A stretch of DNA of 64,000 bases from Posidonia oceanica (Eukaryota > Streptophyta > Magnoliopsida > Alismatales > Posidoniaceae): positions 7,440,001 to 7,504,000 of the forward strand of contig JAZBRS010000011.1 of assembly GCA_037176725.1 (NCBI GenBank), written 5' to 3'. A model generated the notes under the pieces. It saw only the letters and a list, made by a program, of their open reading frames with translations. It had not been told where the DNA came from and searched no databases. The position numbers and the translations under genes were made by a program. The stretch's first letter is position 1. The number at the start of each line of letters is the position of its first letter. Positions 21,420 through 33,417 of the stretch are shown piece after piece.

Positions 21420-21715
21420 TTTGTCGTCCTGCCTGCTTGTTTCCTCGATCGAGGACAAGCCTTTCTCCTCGCGTGACTTGTTAGAGTCCTGCGCACTTGT
21501 TTCCTCGGTCGAGGACAAGCCTTCTGCTTTGTGTGACCTGCTGGGGTCCCACGTGCTTGTTTCCTCAGTAGAGGACAAGCCTTCTGCTTCGCGTGACCTG
21601 CTGGGGTCCCGCGCGCTTGTTTCCTCGGTCGAGGGCAAGCCTTATGCTTCGCGTGACCTACTAGGGTCCCGTGTGCTTGTTTCCTTGGTCGAGGACAAGC
21701 CTTTGCTCGACTCCG
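21420..21715 (+). repeat. 60-bp tandem array, E1 3' UTR
   Basis: About five units in exact 60-bp register: GCTTGTTTCCTCGGTCGAGG then ACAAGCCTTCTGCTTCGCG then TGACCTGCTGGGGTCCC. Each unit contains the dyad CCTCGGTCGAGG. The repeat leaves all frames fairly open, so ORFs seen here on both strands are artefacts. Confidence 0.85.
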
Positions 21716-22720
21716 TGCGGACGGAGCCCCCTGCTTGTTTCGTTGTGCGAGGTTAGGCCCACTTGCTTCCTTGTGCGAGGACAAGCCTTTGTGCGGCTCT
21801 GTGCGGACGGAGTCCCTTGCCTGTTTCCTCATGTGAGGATCAGGCCCGCTTGCTTCCTCGACCGAGGACAAGCCTTTATGTGCCCCGACTCCGTGCGAAC
21901 GGAGTCCCTTGCCTGTTTCCTCGTGCGAGGTCAGGCCCACTTGTTTCCTTGTGCGAGGACAAGCCTTTGGCGACTCCGCTTAGTGCGAACGGAGTACCCT
22001 GCCAATTTCCTCGTGCGTGGTGAGGCCCGCTTGTTTCCTCGTGTGAGGACAAGCCTTTGGTGACTCCGCTTAGTGCAAACGGAGTCCTGCGCCTGTTTCC
22101 TCGTGTGAGGTCAGGCCCGCTTGCTTCCTCGACCAGGGACAAGCCCTTTGGTGACTCCACTCCATGCGAACGGAGTCCCCTGCCTGTTTCCTCGTGTGAG
22201 GTCAGGCCCGCTTGTTTCCTCGTGCGAGGACAAGCCTTTGCTGACTCCGCTTAGTGCGAACAGAGTCCCCTGCATGTTTCTTCGTGCGAGGTTAGGCCCG
22301 CTTGTTTCCTCATATGAGGACAGGCCTTTGTGTGACTCTGCTTAGTGCGAACGGAGTCCCTTGCCTGTTTCCTCGTGCGAGGATCAGGCCTGCTTGCTTC
22401 CTCGTGCGAGGACAAGCCTTTGTGTGACTCCTCTCAGTGCGAACGGAGTCCCTTGCCTGTTTCCTCATGCAATGTCAGGCCCGCTTGCTTCCTCATGTGT
22501 GGACAAGCCTTTGCTCGGCTCCATCCGCATGGAGTCCCCTGCCTGTTCCCTTGTGTGAGGTTAGGTCCGCTTGCTTCCTCATGCGATGACAAGTCTTTTC
22601 TTGGCTCCGTCTGCACGGAGTCCCCGCCTGTTTCCTCATGCGAGGTTAGGCCTGCTTGCTTACTCATGCGAGGAAAAGCCTTTGCGTGACTGCGCTCCTG
22701 GTGGACGGAGTCTCGCTTGC
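21700..22720 (+). repeat. About 90-bp tandem array with two dyads per unit, E1 3' UTR
   Basis: About eleven to twelve units of 88-96 bp. Each has GACTCCG...CGGAGTC (7-bp stem, about 11-nt loop), then CCTCGTGCGAGG, then a second CCTCGTGCGAGG followed by ACAAGCCTTTG. The unit looks like the 60-bp unit extended by the CGGAGTC dyad, i.e. a higher-order derivative. It lies in the hypervariable zone before the 3' LTR. Confidence 0.8.
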
Positions 22721-23317
22721 TCTCGCTTTCTCGGTAGGAGAGGCGATGCTCTCCTTTCTCTTGCTTTCTTTCTCGGCAGGGGAGAGGTTGCCCTCTTCTT
22801 GCTCTTTTTTTTCTTGCATGCTTTCCAGCTCGACAGGAGGAGATGCCCCCCTCTTCTCTCACACGTTCTCAGAATTCTGCCCCCCTTTGCGTGGCTCTGG
22901 CCATTCGCTTGCTTCCTCAGGCGAGACAAGCTATCTCTTTTCCCCCTCCAGACTGGCAGCCCTAACTACCCGAATGGCAAGCACATCAGTCTTGTTTGGC
23001 GCCACCTTCTGCGCAAATTTGGACTAGCCACCAAATTATCGCATTGCATTGCACCCCTTTTAGCATTCCTTTGCATCAACCCCGCATTTCCTTGTTCATA
23101 ACATCACATGCTTGGTAGTTACATTAGCATGCATTGCATCAACATTTGCACCTACATTCACATTTCGCATTGCGGTAATGAGTCACAACTTTCGGTGCAT
23201 CCGCCGAATAAGTGACTCATGCCAATAGCATTTTGCTCTCGCTGATGTCAGGCGGGGTGTCTTGTCAATCCTGAGCCACAGTCTCGCTATGCTTGACCTC
23301 GCTCAGGAAGGGGCATC
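22721..23317 (+). mobile_element. E1 3' UTR end with polypurine tract
   Basis: Noncoding. The last part matches 4550-4665 of E0 (AATAAGTGACTCATGCCAA, then GGGGTGTCTTGTCAA). It ends CTCAGGAAGGGGCATC immediately before TGTAGAC at 23318; AGGAAGGGG at about 23305-23313 is the likely polypurine tract priming plus-strand synthesis. Confidence 0.7.
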
Positions 23318-26315
23318 TGTAGACACCCCTTTTTGGTAGGCTTTAAGATGGTGGATTTCCCTGGAACCTTGCTCAAGTTCCCGGCCTAACAAACCTGACA
23401 AACCATTTCCAAAACCTACCCCAAATCCAACCTAAACCTTGACCTAGACCTTGATCACTCCAATACCCACCCAAAACCTCCTAAAACCACCTAAACCAGT
23501 CCCAATCCCTTTCTTGGTCCTAAACAAGCCTTAACCTAAGCCATAATTCCCAAAAATAGCCTTGAAACATCTCTGGGACGTTGGACGCTGGCTAATGTAG
23601 CATCTAACGTTGGATGCAGTCTGTGCTAGCGTCTAACGTTAGAAGCTGCACCGGTGAGTGTCCATCATGTCGGGGAGGCCAACGCCCTTTGGCCGCCCTC
23701 CGCCATGCCCAGAGTTGCCCTCCGCCGCTCCCTGCCACCCCACGACCTCACGTCCACTCCCTACTTACTACCCACTCCCTCCAAGCACTAAAAACAAACC
23801 CCAGTTACTACCCATCCTCTCCGGCCTACCACCTCCCACCTTCGCTGGCCAACTTGCCTCTCACAGCCTTCTCCACTGCCTTGCCGCTCCTGCCACCTGC
23901 AGACCTGATGCCACTTACTCCCCTGCCATCCCTGACATGCCCACACCCCCAGCTGTGGCTCCAGCACTATCTACACCTCACCTGCCACCTCTACAAGTCC
24001 GGCGAACAAAAGAGAACCCAACATGGATTTTCACACCACCACACCCATTTGCTGAAAATTGAGAATCCCTCCGCTTAGAGCGATTCCCAGAGTGCTTCCC
24101 CACCTGTGAGCAAGCCTCCCGGGCCCTCTCCCAAGCTCAGGTCGCCCTCCGGAGCTCGTCGTCCGTCGCTGTCCATCTTCACCGGCCAACCGTGGGACAC
24201 CAATCTGGGTTACAATAGGTAGTTTTTTCTCTACCCTTAGCGTAAGCGTGCATGCAGTAGCTTGGTAGACTCTTCTCCACACGTTTTCCACCACTCATGT
24301 AGCCCCACCACCTTGCTCGTTGGAGTCCGCCGATGGGTTCGCCGCCCGCACGAGGCCGCTAGCCTGTGAGTGTGTGGCTGCCTCCCTCACGGACCCCATG
24401 GCTTGCTTAAGGTCTGGGAACTCTTCCCTCACCCTCACGAAGCTTCACAACTGGTTGTCATGGTTCGCCGGCCTTATAGATGGCCGGAGAAGACATGGAA
24501 ACTAGCGGCGAGAGGGAGGAGGTGGGTGGAGCAATCCACTCACCCATTTTTGTCACCAAGCATGTGTTTAGATTCATCTTTACTTGCTCTTGCTTCCTAC
24601 CTATCTAGTTTGCCATTTTCAATCGATTTGAATGTTGTTTCTGGCCAAGAAGTTTCCGGACTTGTTAGACGCATGACCTGATGCGTCTAATGTTGGACAT
24701 GTCCTATGATAGCGTCCAACGCCCCTGTTTCCTCTCCTTTGTTGTTTCTCTTGCTGATGTGGTTTGATAAACTTGCTATATGGTTTAAAGTCATGTTTGC
24801 TTTCCTTTGTGTTTCTAGATGCCATGTTCTAAATAATGTTATTTTCCAGCATGATTTTCTTTCTCTGCCTTCAAGATAGCTTGCCTCTGTGTTGGACGCT
24901 GGGTGAGGTAGCATTTAACATTATACGCTGGCCTCCTTAGCGTCTTACGCTCCTATGTGTTTGATTTACTTTAATAACTGCTTAAAGCCATGTTGCTTGA
25001 ATGCTTGTTTTATCCATGCATACATGCTAGTATCTAGGTCCTCTTTTAGTTGTTTGCAGGTTTACATATGGCTTCATTTAGTTTGCATGCTAGTTTTCTT
25101 ATTTGTCTATCTCTGAGGTGTTAGACGCTTTCCTTTCCAGCGTCCAACATAAGACGCTGGTAGCTTTAGTGTTTTACATCTTAGCTTGGCTGCCATTATA
25201 TGCATCTAATTTTCTTTCCTTGTGGGATTTTGATTTGTTCTTTGAGTGTATGTCAAGTTCTCATCTGTTTTCTATAAGTTGTAAACCCTTTTATGATCCA
25301 TGAGCCTAGCTTTACTTTCAATTTTTATGCAGCTGTCTCTCTATGTTGGATGCTTTGGTCACCTGCGTCCTATGTTGGATGCAGATGTTTCCAGTGTTCA
25401 ACACTCTAGGTCTGTGGTTTCCAGATTTCGCGCCCAATCTTGGTTTTTCATGCTTTGATTGTTATTGCTTTCATTGTCTGGCTTGCTCTACTTTGTCCTT
25501 GCTTTTTATTTGATATTAATATCATATTTAATTAGCTGTGCATGCATGTTTTGTAGGTTTCCTGTCCTCTATGTAGGACGCTGGGTTTCCTAGCGTCTTA
25601 CGTTGGACGCTGGTTATCCCAGCGTCCAACACTTTAAGTATGCTGTAGTTTGTTTCCTTGTGCCGTCTTTGATTCGAACCTCGTTTTTTGGGTTTGTTTG
25701 CTCCTAGGGCATGTTTTGGCACCCTAGCACATAGTTTAATAGTGGTTTTCAGATTTCACGCCTTAGTTGTGTTTTCCTGACTTGTTTTCGCCTCCTTGCA
25801 GCATTTTAAACTTTAATTAATCACTTTTAAACAAGGCTTGCTAAGTTCTGCATGGTTTATAATTGCATATTGCATATCGCCTTAAGGCGAACATAAATCG
25901 GCATTTATTTGCCAACATTTGCCACACAATAGCGGATCAGTTAAGAAAGACCGATTCCTCGGGCGTGTCGGGGGTGCCTAACACCTTCCCCGCACGTAAC
26001 AGGAGTCCTTACCTTTCTCTAGACCGCATTGACTCTGTGTCACACATTTGGATCAGATTTGCATACTTTTAAAATACATAAGTTTTCTTTGCATGTTTCT
26101 TTTACGATTTTCCTAGTTTTTCCGTTTTAGTAAATTAGGTGGCGACTCCTTGTCTTTTCTTTCATTTTCCTTTTGCGTTCGCCTCTGCCTTTATTTCGGT
26201 GTTTTCAAGTCGAATATCTCGCCTCAAATCCACCCGCTTATAGTGGCCTACTATCTGTCAGTGTGTGCGAGCTTTGGCAGTATGCATGGACGTGCTGATT
26301 TTTAGGGTTACTACA
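23318..26315 (+). mobile_element. E1 3' LTR, type B (2,998 bp)
   Basis: It begins TGTAGACACCCCTTTTTGG and ends GGGTTACTACA, followed by ATATC (26316-26320), which is native E2 gag sequence and the expected right TSD; the left TSD would lie outside the window. It is the same family as the E2 LTR on the minus strand (shared TTTCCCTGGAA, CCTGACAAAC near the start). Contains six hairpin modules, a conserved R/U5 block and an internal primer-site core TGGCGACTCC at 26140-26149. Confidence 0.85.
23580..25630. repeat. Six hairpin modules in the type B 3' LTR, about 228-bp spacing
   Basis: Modules: 23580-23666 (three units), 24664-24720 (57 bp, one 10-nt loop, as in 1384-1440), 24891-24948, 25120-25177, 25345-25402, 25573-25630. 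The starts of the last five are 227, 229, 225 and 228 bp apart. Arms drift from GTTGGACGC/GCGTCCAAC but the 29-bp register is kept. Confidence 0.85.
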
Positions 26316-29136
26316 ATATCAGCCTTGGGTTGGCCCTTTTTGGTGGTAGAAGGAGTGGCTTTGGTACTGAGTTCTACTGTGGGGGGTATAGAGTGTTGGC
26401 TTGATGGTGGAGGTACAGCGGATTCTGGACAGCTAGGCCTAGCCACCGGTGTTGTAGGCTTGTAGTACTTCCCCGATCGCGTGACTTCTGTGCATATTTC
26501 TGTGGCGTGGCTATAGGGCACACGATGGGTGTCCCTGGTTAGGTTAATAACCATAGGAGCATGCGCTACGAGCACAAGTGGGGCTATAGGGGTATTTGCT
26601 GAATGATGGAGGGATGGGTAATGTTACTAGGAAGGCGGTGAGGGTTTTGGTTGAGACCTAGCTAGTAGGTGGACAGGGGGTTCCGATTGGGGTCTACCTA
26701 GAAGGTGGACATGGGATTCTGGCCGGGGTCTACCTATAAGGTGGACGAGGGCTTGAGCCTGAGGTTGCATGGTGGGCCGCAAGGTAGAGCACTCTGGCCT
26801 GGCACGCGGTCGGATCATATGAATTCCCGACTTGGAGCCGGCAACTGCCGCATGATAAGGGAAGAAGGGAAAGGGCTCAGAGATGTTATGGATGAGCTTA
26901 GAGGGGTCTACCACAGACGTGGCGAGCCCAGAGGGGAAGAGAGAGTGTATTCCCGAGGTCCCTGCGCCTCCCGAATTGGAATTCTCCAGTAGAGGCTGGT
27001 GGACAATGCTAGGATGGGAGGGTGCTAATCCTAATGCTGGTGTAGATGCTGATGGAGGTGCAGAAGTGGATGCCTCGTGTGTGTCGATCACAATGGTCTT
27101 CGACTCAATCAGGTCCTGAATAGCGCCCTGCAGTGTGAAACAACTATCCGTCGAGTGCCCTACGACTCGATGGAAGTTGCAGAAAATATTCGCTTTGTGC
27201 CAATGCGGAAGGGGATTTGACAGTGGGCGAATCTCGAGGAACCTCAGGAGCAACGCAACCTTGGGCAGGACGACACTCAGCGGTTCCGTTAGTGGGGCGA
27301 ATTGGCACCGATTTGTGGGAAGTCGTCTCTGCCCTGGGTATTGTCCTTACTGGACCGGTGCGATAGGATAGACTAGTCAGACGGTGGTTGTGATTTGTGG
27401 AGTGGGAGGTGCCCTAGGTGTAGGTGTGTACACTACTTGATTCGGGGCAGGCCGAGCTGCAAGATGAATGGGCACGGCCAGGGAGTCGACGTATGCAATA
27501 GCGGTCTTCAGAGGATCCTTCTTCATAGGGTGGCTGTTGTTGTTGCTGTTGTTGCTGCTGCTACTGCTGCTGCTGGCGGTGGCCTGCTTGGCGAACGCAG
27601 AGAGTGCAAGGAAGTTGCCACTCCGCAGCAAACTGTCCACACGAGCGCCAGCCCGAATCAGTGATGCAAAGGTGGTGACAGGCTGAATGCTAAGTAGAGC
27701 CCCAGTAGATGGCTGCGCACCTAGGATAACGATCTCGATAGACTCCTCGTCAGAGGGTCTATCGCTAACTTGTGAGGCGAGGGCGCGCCAACGGCCGATG
27801 TACTCCCCGAACGGCTCGTTGGGATTCTGCTTAGTGGCGACCAGGTCCGTGCGCTTTGGGACCAGGTCCAGGTTGAAGGAGTATTGTTCCTAGAATGCCT
27901 GGCTATGGTCGTTCCAAGTCTTGTTGGTGGCCATGTCAAGAGAGGTGAACCACTTGAGGGTCGGGCCGGTTAGACTTTTTTGGAACAGGCAGATCAGCAA
28001 CCTCTCGTCAGCCTAGAGCTGAGCGAGATCTCCACAGTACGCCTTCAGATGGGCAAAGGGGTAGCCCCTACCATTATATTTGTCAAAATCTAGGATACGG
28101 AATTTCGGTGGGAGCACCACCTCTGGAAAGTAATAGAGGTCCCAAAACTGGTACGACTAGTGATCCACACATTTTACTAAACGTAGTGCCTTTTCCAGAA
28201 TGCCCACCCTATTGTCGAGGGGATTTGGACTTGCTGCTGAAGGTTATGGGGCAGCTGGGGCAGGGATCACATACGCCGACTGGGTCGCACCATGGTGCTC
28301 CTCTGGGTCTGCCATCGTGTCGCCTGGTGATGCGACATGACGGCCGGCATATCCGTGCTGGGTGCAGTGTATGCTGGGGGTACGTGCTGTGCAGTGGGTG
28401 GTGCAAACTGCTAGAGCAACAGCTGCTATGCAGGCGCAGTGCCAGGCAGCGGGCCTGTGGGGTACTGTGCTCCAACCAACCCGAGGGGCTGGCCACCAGG
28501 TGGCAGAGTTAAATGTTGGGCTGTGAATTGTGTAAATGCAGGAAGCGGAAGCTGTGCCCCCATCACTGGAGCAGTGAGTAGCTGGGGCGATGGTCTAGGC
28601 AGAGGTGTAGTGGGGAAAGCCTGAAATGCAGGAGCAGGCTGCAGGGGAACCTCAGGAGCAACGGGAACCCCAAGAGGGCAAACAGATAGAGCCATACCCT
28701 GGAAAGCATGGGCAAGCTCCATCAGATGCTGATACTGCACGTCAGGGGGCTCATCAGTGGGAATGTTGAGGTGCAGTGTCAGCGAGGGACCAAATCCAAG
28801 AGACAAGGACACAGACTGTCCACAAGGCAGGGATCCTACAGTAGAGGTCGCCGCAGCAGAATAGGTGTCATAAATGACATAGCCCTAGGGGTCGGTGGCA
28901 GTCGGCACAGTCTCTGGAACACGGGTGGTAGTCATCAAGATGGACTCGGTGACAGGATCCGAAGGGGCGTAGGCTTGCCAAGGCCCTGCAAAATGCAAGG
29001 GTGTCCCAGGCACCTGAGGGTGGAATCCTGGTGTCACAAGGGGCACAGAGGGAGTTAAAGTGAGAGTCGGAGGGACCGAAGTGGAAATCCCCTCCGAGGT
29101 AACAGAAATCAGGGGCTCACCGGCGAACTGGGCCAT
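26316..29136 (-). pseudogene. gag: E2 gag, truncated by the E0/E1 insertion
   Basis: Minus-strand gag starting at the conserved ATGGCCCAGTTTG (29136). It contains the Pro/Thr-rich N-terminus, the Retrotrans_gag core (about 28200-27690), an AGC-type Ser repeat near 27530-27600, a zinc knuckle C-x2-H-x4-H-x4-C near 27190-27130 (FCNFHRVVGHSTDSC) and the Pro-rich tail up to QPKADI, where it stops abruptly at 26316 against the E1 3' LTR. At least one frameshift lies between 28426 and 27640. The stop in the core at Q-L-stop-A-D (near 28015) is the same CAG to TAG as in E1. The rest of E2 should lie left of the window. Confidence 0.85.
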
Positions 29137-30362
29137 AACTGACTGAGAGCGAGTGAGAATAGGGCTGCGACGGAAAGTGAGAGGATGGGTCTTAGGAGGA
29201 GCTATCGTCGCAAAGGCGGACAACTCGGGAGAGGATGGTCGAGAACAGGTGTCGCAACAGGGGTGTCAGTAAGAAAGAGAACTCAAGCTCTAGCTAGGGA
29301 ACTCGCTCACTGACTTCTCTATAACAAACACAGCAAACAGGTGTTAAAAACCTGAAGAAAAATGCAAAATCTTTAATTGTGGCATGAATGGCAGTCATGC
29401 AATTGTATGCTCTCTAACATGCTCTCTCACACCAATCTAGTGTGTCCTAGTAGGTTATCTACTTCGGACTCTTACAGGTGTATGGGTCACCAACTCAGGC
29501 TGAAAGAAAGGACCCCGTCTAAACCTTGGTCAGAGCTCAGGCAATAATGGGTGTTGCGTTAGGGGCCTTGATCCTGCCGAAGCATGGGTTGTACCCTCTA
29601 CTAACACTGACATGACCCCTGACAAAGGGGGGACAGACCGACCAACTCGCCCTATGCCAAAGCAACAGAGCAAGAGACCAGAACTGTCCTTCTCGGACTG
29701 ATGGGTGGACTCAGAGATGAGAAGATGCATGCCCTATATGCTCATTCGTGCAAATATGATTAAAGTTTTTTATCTTGCATGTTTTATTAACTCAAAAGGG
29801 ATGAAGGTGTGTTGATGTCTCTAGTTGCTCCTAGAATTGATTTTACTTGCCAGTTTTAATTAGCCATGGGGGAAGCAACCATTCTCTAATTGTCCTTAGG
29901 CTTAGTGCGAAAGGGGAAGAAAATCACCCAAATATGGCAAGCAAGCAACACACATCATTACAAAAGGCTTGCTCATGGTATGTGCTAGTGTTGTGTCATA
30001 TGATCAGTGAAAATGAAAGACAATCAACACATCAAAAGGCATGTACAAGCATGGCATGTGTATAAGTGAAGTGCCACGGCATACTTGTGTAAAATAAGCC
30101 AAACATCAAGTAAAAGGCATGGATCGATGCAATAATCAAGCAAATATGGCAAGTAAATGCTAAGATAAGCAGAAGGTATGAATTAAAGTGGTAATTAAGC
30201 AAATAAGGTAAATAAATGCTGTGATAAGCAAAGAATAAAGATTAATGCGATAAATAAGCAAACAAGGTAATAAGTGCTAAGATAAGCAGAGAAACAAGCC
30301 ACACAAAAGCAGAAAAGTGGAAACAAAAGTCGGAGTCTAGTATCCTCAGTGGAGTCGCGATT
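29137..30362 (-). mobile_element. E2 5' leader and primer-binding site
   Basis: Reverse complement of the E1/E3 leader: conserved CTCTAATTGTCCTTAGGCTT near 29883 and GAACTCGCTCACTGAC near 29298. The primer-binding site at 30362 downward reads CGCGACTCCACTGAGGATAC, one change from the core TGGCGACTCCACT. No coding signal. Confidence 0.75.
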
Positions 30363-33300
30363 GTTGTAACTAGTTAAATCAGTGCGTCTATGCACGCTGC
30401 CAGAGCTCGCACGCACCGACCGATGAGAGGACACTGATAGCGGTGGATCCGAGGAAGGACATTCAACTCGAAAAAACACTGGAAAAGCAGAGACGAACGC
30501 AAAAGGAAAACAAAAGAAAAGACAAGAAGTCGCCACCTAGTCTATTAAAACGGAAAGACTAGGAAAACTGTATAGGAAACATGCAAAGAAAACTTATGCA
30601 CTTTAAAAGTATGCAAGATCCGATCCAAGTGTATGACACAAAGTCAATGTAGTCCAGAGGAAGGGTAAGGACTCCTATTACGCGCAAGGAAGGTGTTAGG
30701 CTCCCCCGACACGCCCAAGGAATCGGCCTTTCTAGACTGATCCGCTATTGTGTGGCAAATGTTGGCAAATAAATGCCGGTTTATGTTTGCCCTAAGGCGG
30801 TATGCAATATGCAATTTATAAGCCATGCAAAGCTTAGCAAATCATGTTTAAAATGGCTAATTAAAGATTAAAATGCCGCAAAAAGGAGAAAACAGGTCGG
30901 GAAAACAAAACCTAAAAGCCATTGTTAAACTACATGCTTGGATGCTTAAACATGCCCTGGAAGTAATCAGATGCAAAAAACGAGGCTCGAGTCAAAGACG
31001 CCTCAAGGAAACAGAGTGCAGTAAATTTAAAGCGTTGGAAGCTGGAAGGAGCAATGTCTAACGTAAGACGCTGGGATTCCCAGCGTCCAACATAGGAAAC
31101 AAGAAATCTGCAGAACAAGCATGCATATTTAATAAAGCAAGATTTTAATACCAAATGAAAGCCATGGACAAAATAGATCAAGCCAGATAATCAGAGCAAT
31201 AGTAATCGAAGCATAAAAACCGAGAGCGGGCATGAAATCTGGAAGTCACAGACCCAATGTGTTAAACGCTGGAAACAGCCGCGTCTAACATAAAATGCAG
31301 GTGACCACAGCGTCCAACACGGAGAGGAAGATGCATAAAACTGGAAGGAAACTGGGTTCATGGATCATTAAAAGAGTCTACAAATCATTGAAAGCGGATG
31401 AGAACTCGGCATACACTCAAAAATCAAACCAACATTCCATAAGAGAAGAAGTTCAGATGCATATATCGAAAGCAAAGCTCAGAGATGCAAAACACTGCAA
31501 CTACCAGCGTCTTATGTAAGACGCTGGAAACAACAGCGTCTAACACAGAGGAGGCAAATCCATAAGAAAACTAGCATGCAATTTAATAAAAGCATTATGT
31601 AAACCTAAAAACAACTGAAAGAGGACCCAGATATTAACATGCATGCATGGATTAAACAGACATTCAAACAAAACAACTTTGAACAGTTACAAGGCAAGAC
31701 AAACACATAGGAGTGTAAAACGCTAAGGAGGCCAGCGTAATGCATAAAACGCAGGAATCCTCGCATCTTACACCCAGGCAAACCATCTTGAAGATAGAGA
31801 AGGAAAACCGTGCCGGAGAATAGCATGATCTAAAACATGGCATCTAGAAGCGTAAGGGAAAGCATGCACAACATTAAATCATATAGCATACCCATCAAAC
31901 CACATCAGCAAGGGAAATAGTGAAAGAAAAGGCAACAAGGGTGTTGGATGCTGCCACAGGGCACGTCCAAAGTTAGACGCACTAGTTCAGGCGTCTAACA
32001 GAACGGGATACTTCCCGGCAAGAACCAACACTCAAATTGATTAAAAATGGGAAACTAAATAGCTAGTAAGCAAGAGTAAGCAAAGACAAGCCTAATCATG
32101 TGCTTGGTGTCGAAAATAGGTGAGTGGATTGCTCCACCCACCTCCTCCCTCTCGCTGCCGGTTTTCATGGCTTCTCCGACCATCAGGGAGGCCGGGGAGC
32201 CACGATGCTCGGCTGTGAGGCTCCGTGAGGGTGAGGGAAGACTTCCCAGACCTTAAACAAGCCATGGGATCCGAGAGGGAGGCTGCCACACACTCACAGG
32301 CCGACGGCCTCATGCGGGCAGTGAACCCATCACCGACTCCGGCGAGCAAGCTAATTGAGCTACGTGTGTGGTGAAGTGTATGTGGAAAGGATTCCACTAT
32401 GCTACCACATGTATGTCTAAGCTGAGGGTAGAAGAAAACTACCTGTTTGCAGCCTGGAGAGATGTCCCACAGTTGGCTGGAGAAGATGGACGGCGAACTC
32501 CAGAAGGCGGCCTGAGTGTGGGAGAGGGCTTGGGAGGATTGCTCACAGGTTGGGGAACTCTTGGAGAATCGCTCAAGGCTCGGGGGCTCTCTGATTTTTT
32601 CAGCAAATGGGTGTGGTGGTCGAAACAGTGATGGGTTCCTCTCTTTTGTTCACTGGTTTGTAGAGATGGAAGGCGAGGTGTAGAGGTGGTGGAGAGAGCT
32701 GAGCGGTCGTCGTGTCAGGGCAAATGGCAGGGAATGGTAGAGAAGTTAGTGGCTGGGGCAAGGAAGGACGACGAAGTCGTGGCCGTCGTCAGGTGGTAGG
32801 CGGCCAGTCAGTGATGGTGGAGGGAGCGGCAAAGGGGCCGGTGAGGAACGGACGCGGTGCCAGGGAGTAAGTGTGGGTTGGCATCTAGTGAGTGGAGGTA
32901 GTGGAGGTAGTAAGTGGGGAGTGGACGTGGTGGCAGGCCGAGCAACAGAAGAGACGGTGGCCAGGTAGTGACTGGGCTGCTGAGGCTTGTACGGTGTGCT
33001 CCGGGCTGAGGCGCCGGTTCCTGGGGCAAGCCAAGTGGTGGCTCAGCTCGCGGAGGGCAGCTCTAGGAGCGGCAGAGGGCGGCCAAAGGGCGTTGGCTGT
33101 CTCGACGCGTTGGACGCTCACCAGAGCTGCGTCTAACGTAAAACGCTAGCACAGACAACGTCCAATGTTGGACACTAGGTCAAGTAGCGTCTAACGTGCC
33201 ACAGGTGTTTCATGGTTGTTTTGGGGATTTTGGCTTTGGTTAAGGCTTGGTTTAAGGCCAAGGCAAGGATTGGGACTGGTTTAGGTGGGTTTAGGTGGGT

Positions 33301-33417
33301 TTAGGTGGGTTTTGATTGGATTTGGGTATGGTTTGGGATTAGTTTGTCAGGCCACGATCCTGAGCAAGCTTCCAGGGAAAGCGACCAACTTCCAGCTGCC
33401 AAAATGGGGTGTCTACA
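30363..33417 (-). mobile_element. E2 5' LTR, type B (3,055 bp)
   Basis: On the minus strand it runs from TGTAGACACCCCATTTTGGC (33417) to GTTACAACA (30363). It abuts interrupted E4 RNase H sequence at 33418, so E2 inserted into E4. It carries six hairpin modules, the conserved R/U5 block near 30715-30680 and the internal primer-site core at 30535-30528. The 3' partner LTR is not in the window. Confidence 0.85.
31034..33195. repeat. Six hairpin modules in the E2 LTR
   Basis: Modules: 33109-33195 (three units), 31943-31999 (57 bp), 31715-31771, 31487-31544, 31261-31318, 31034-31091. Starts of the last five are 228, 228, 226 and 227 bp apart. Order, register and the single 10-nt loop in the second module (31981-31990) match the type B LTR of E1 in opposite orientation. 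Confidence 0.85.

Noticed and set aside
21199..22345. ORFs with repeats such as SSVEDKPSASRDLLGS on both strands
   Set aside because: Translations of the 60- and 90-bp arrays open in several frames; lengths differ by unit indels and no start context is conserved.
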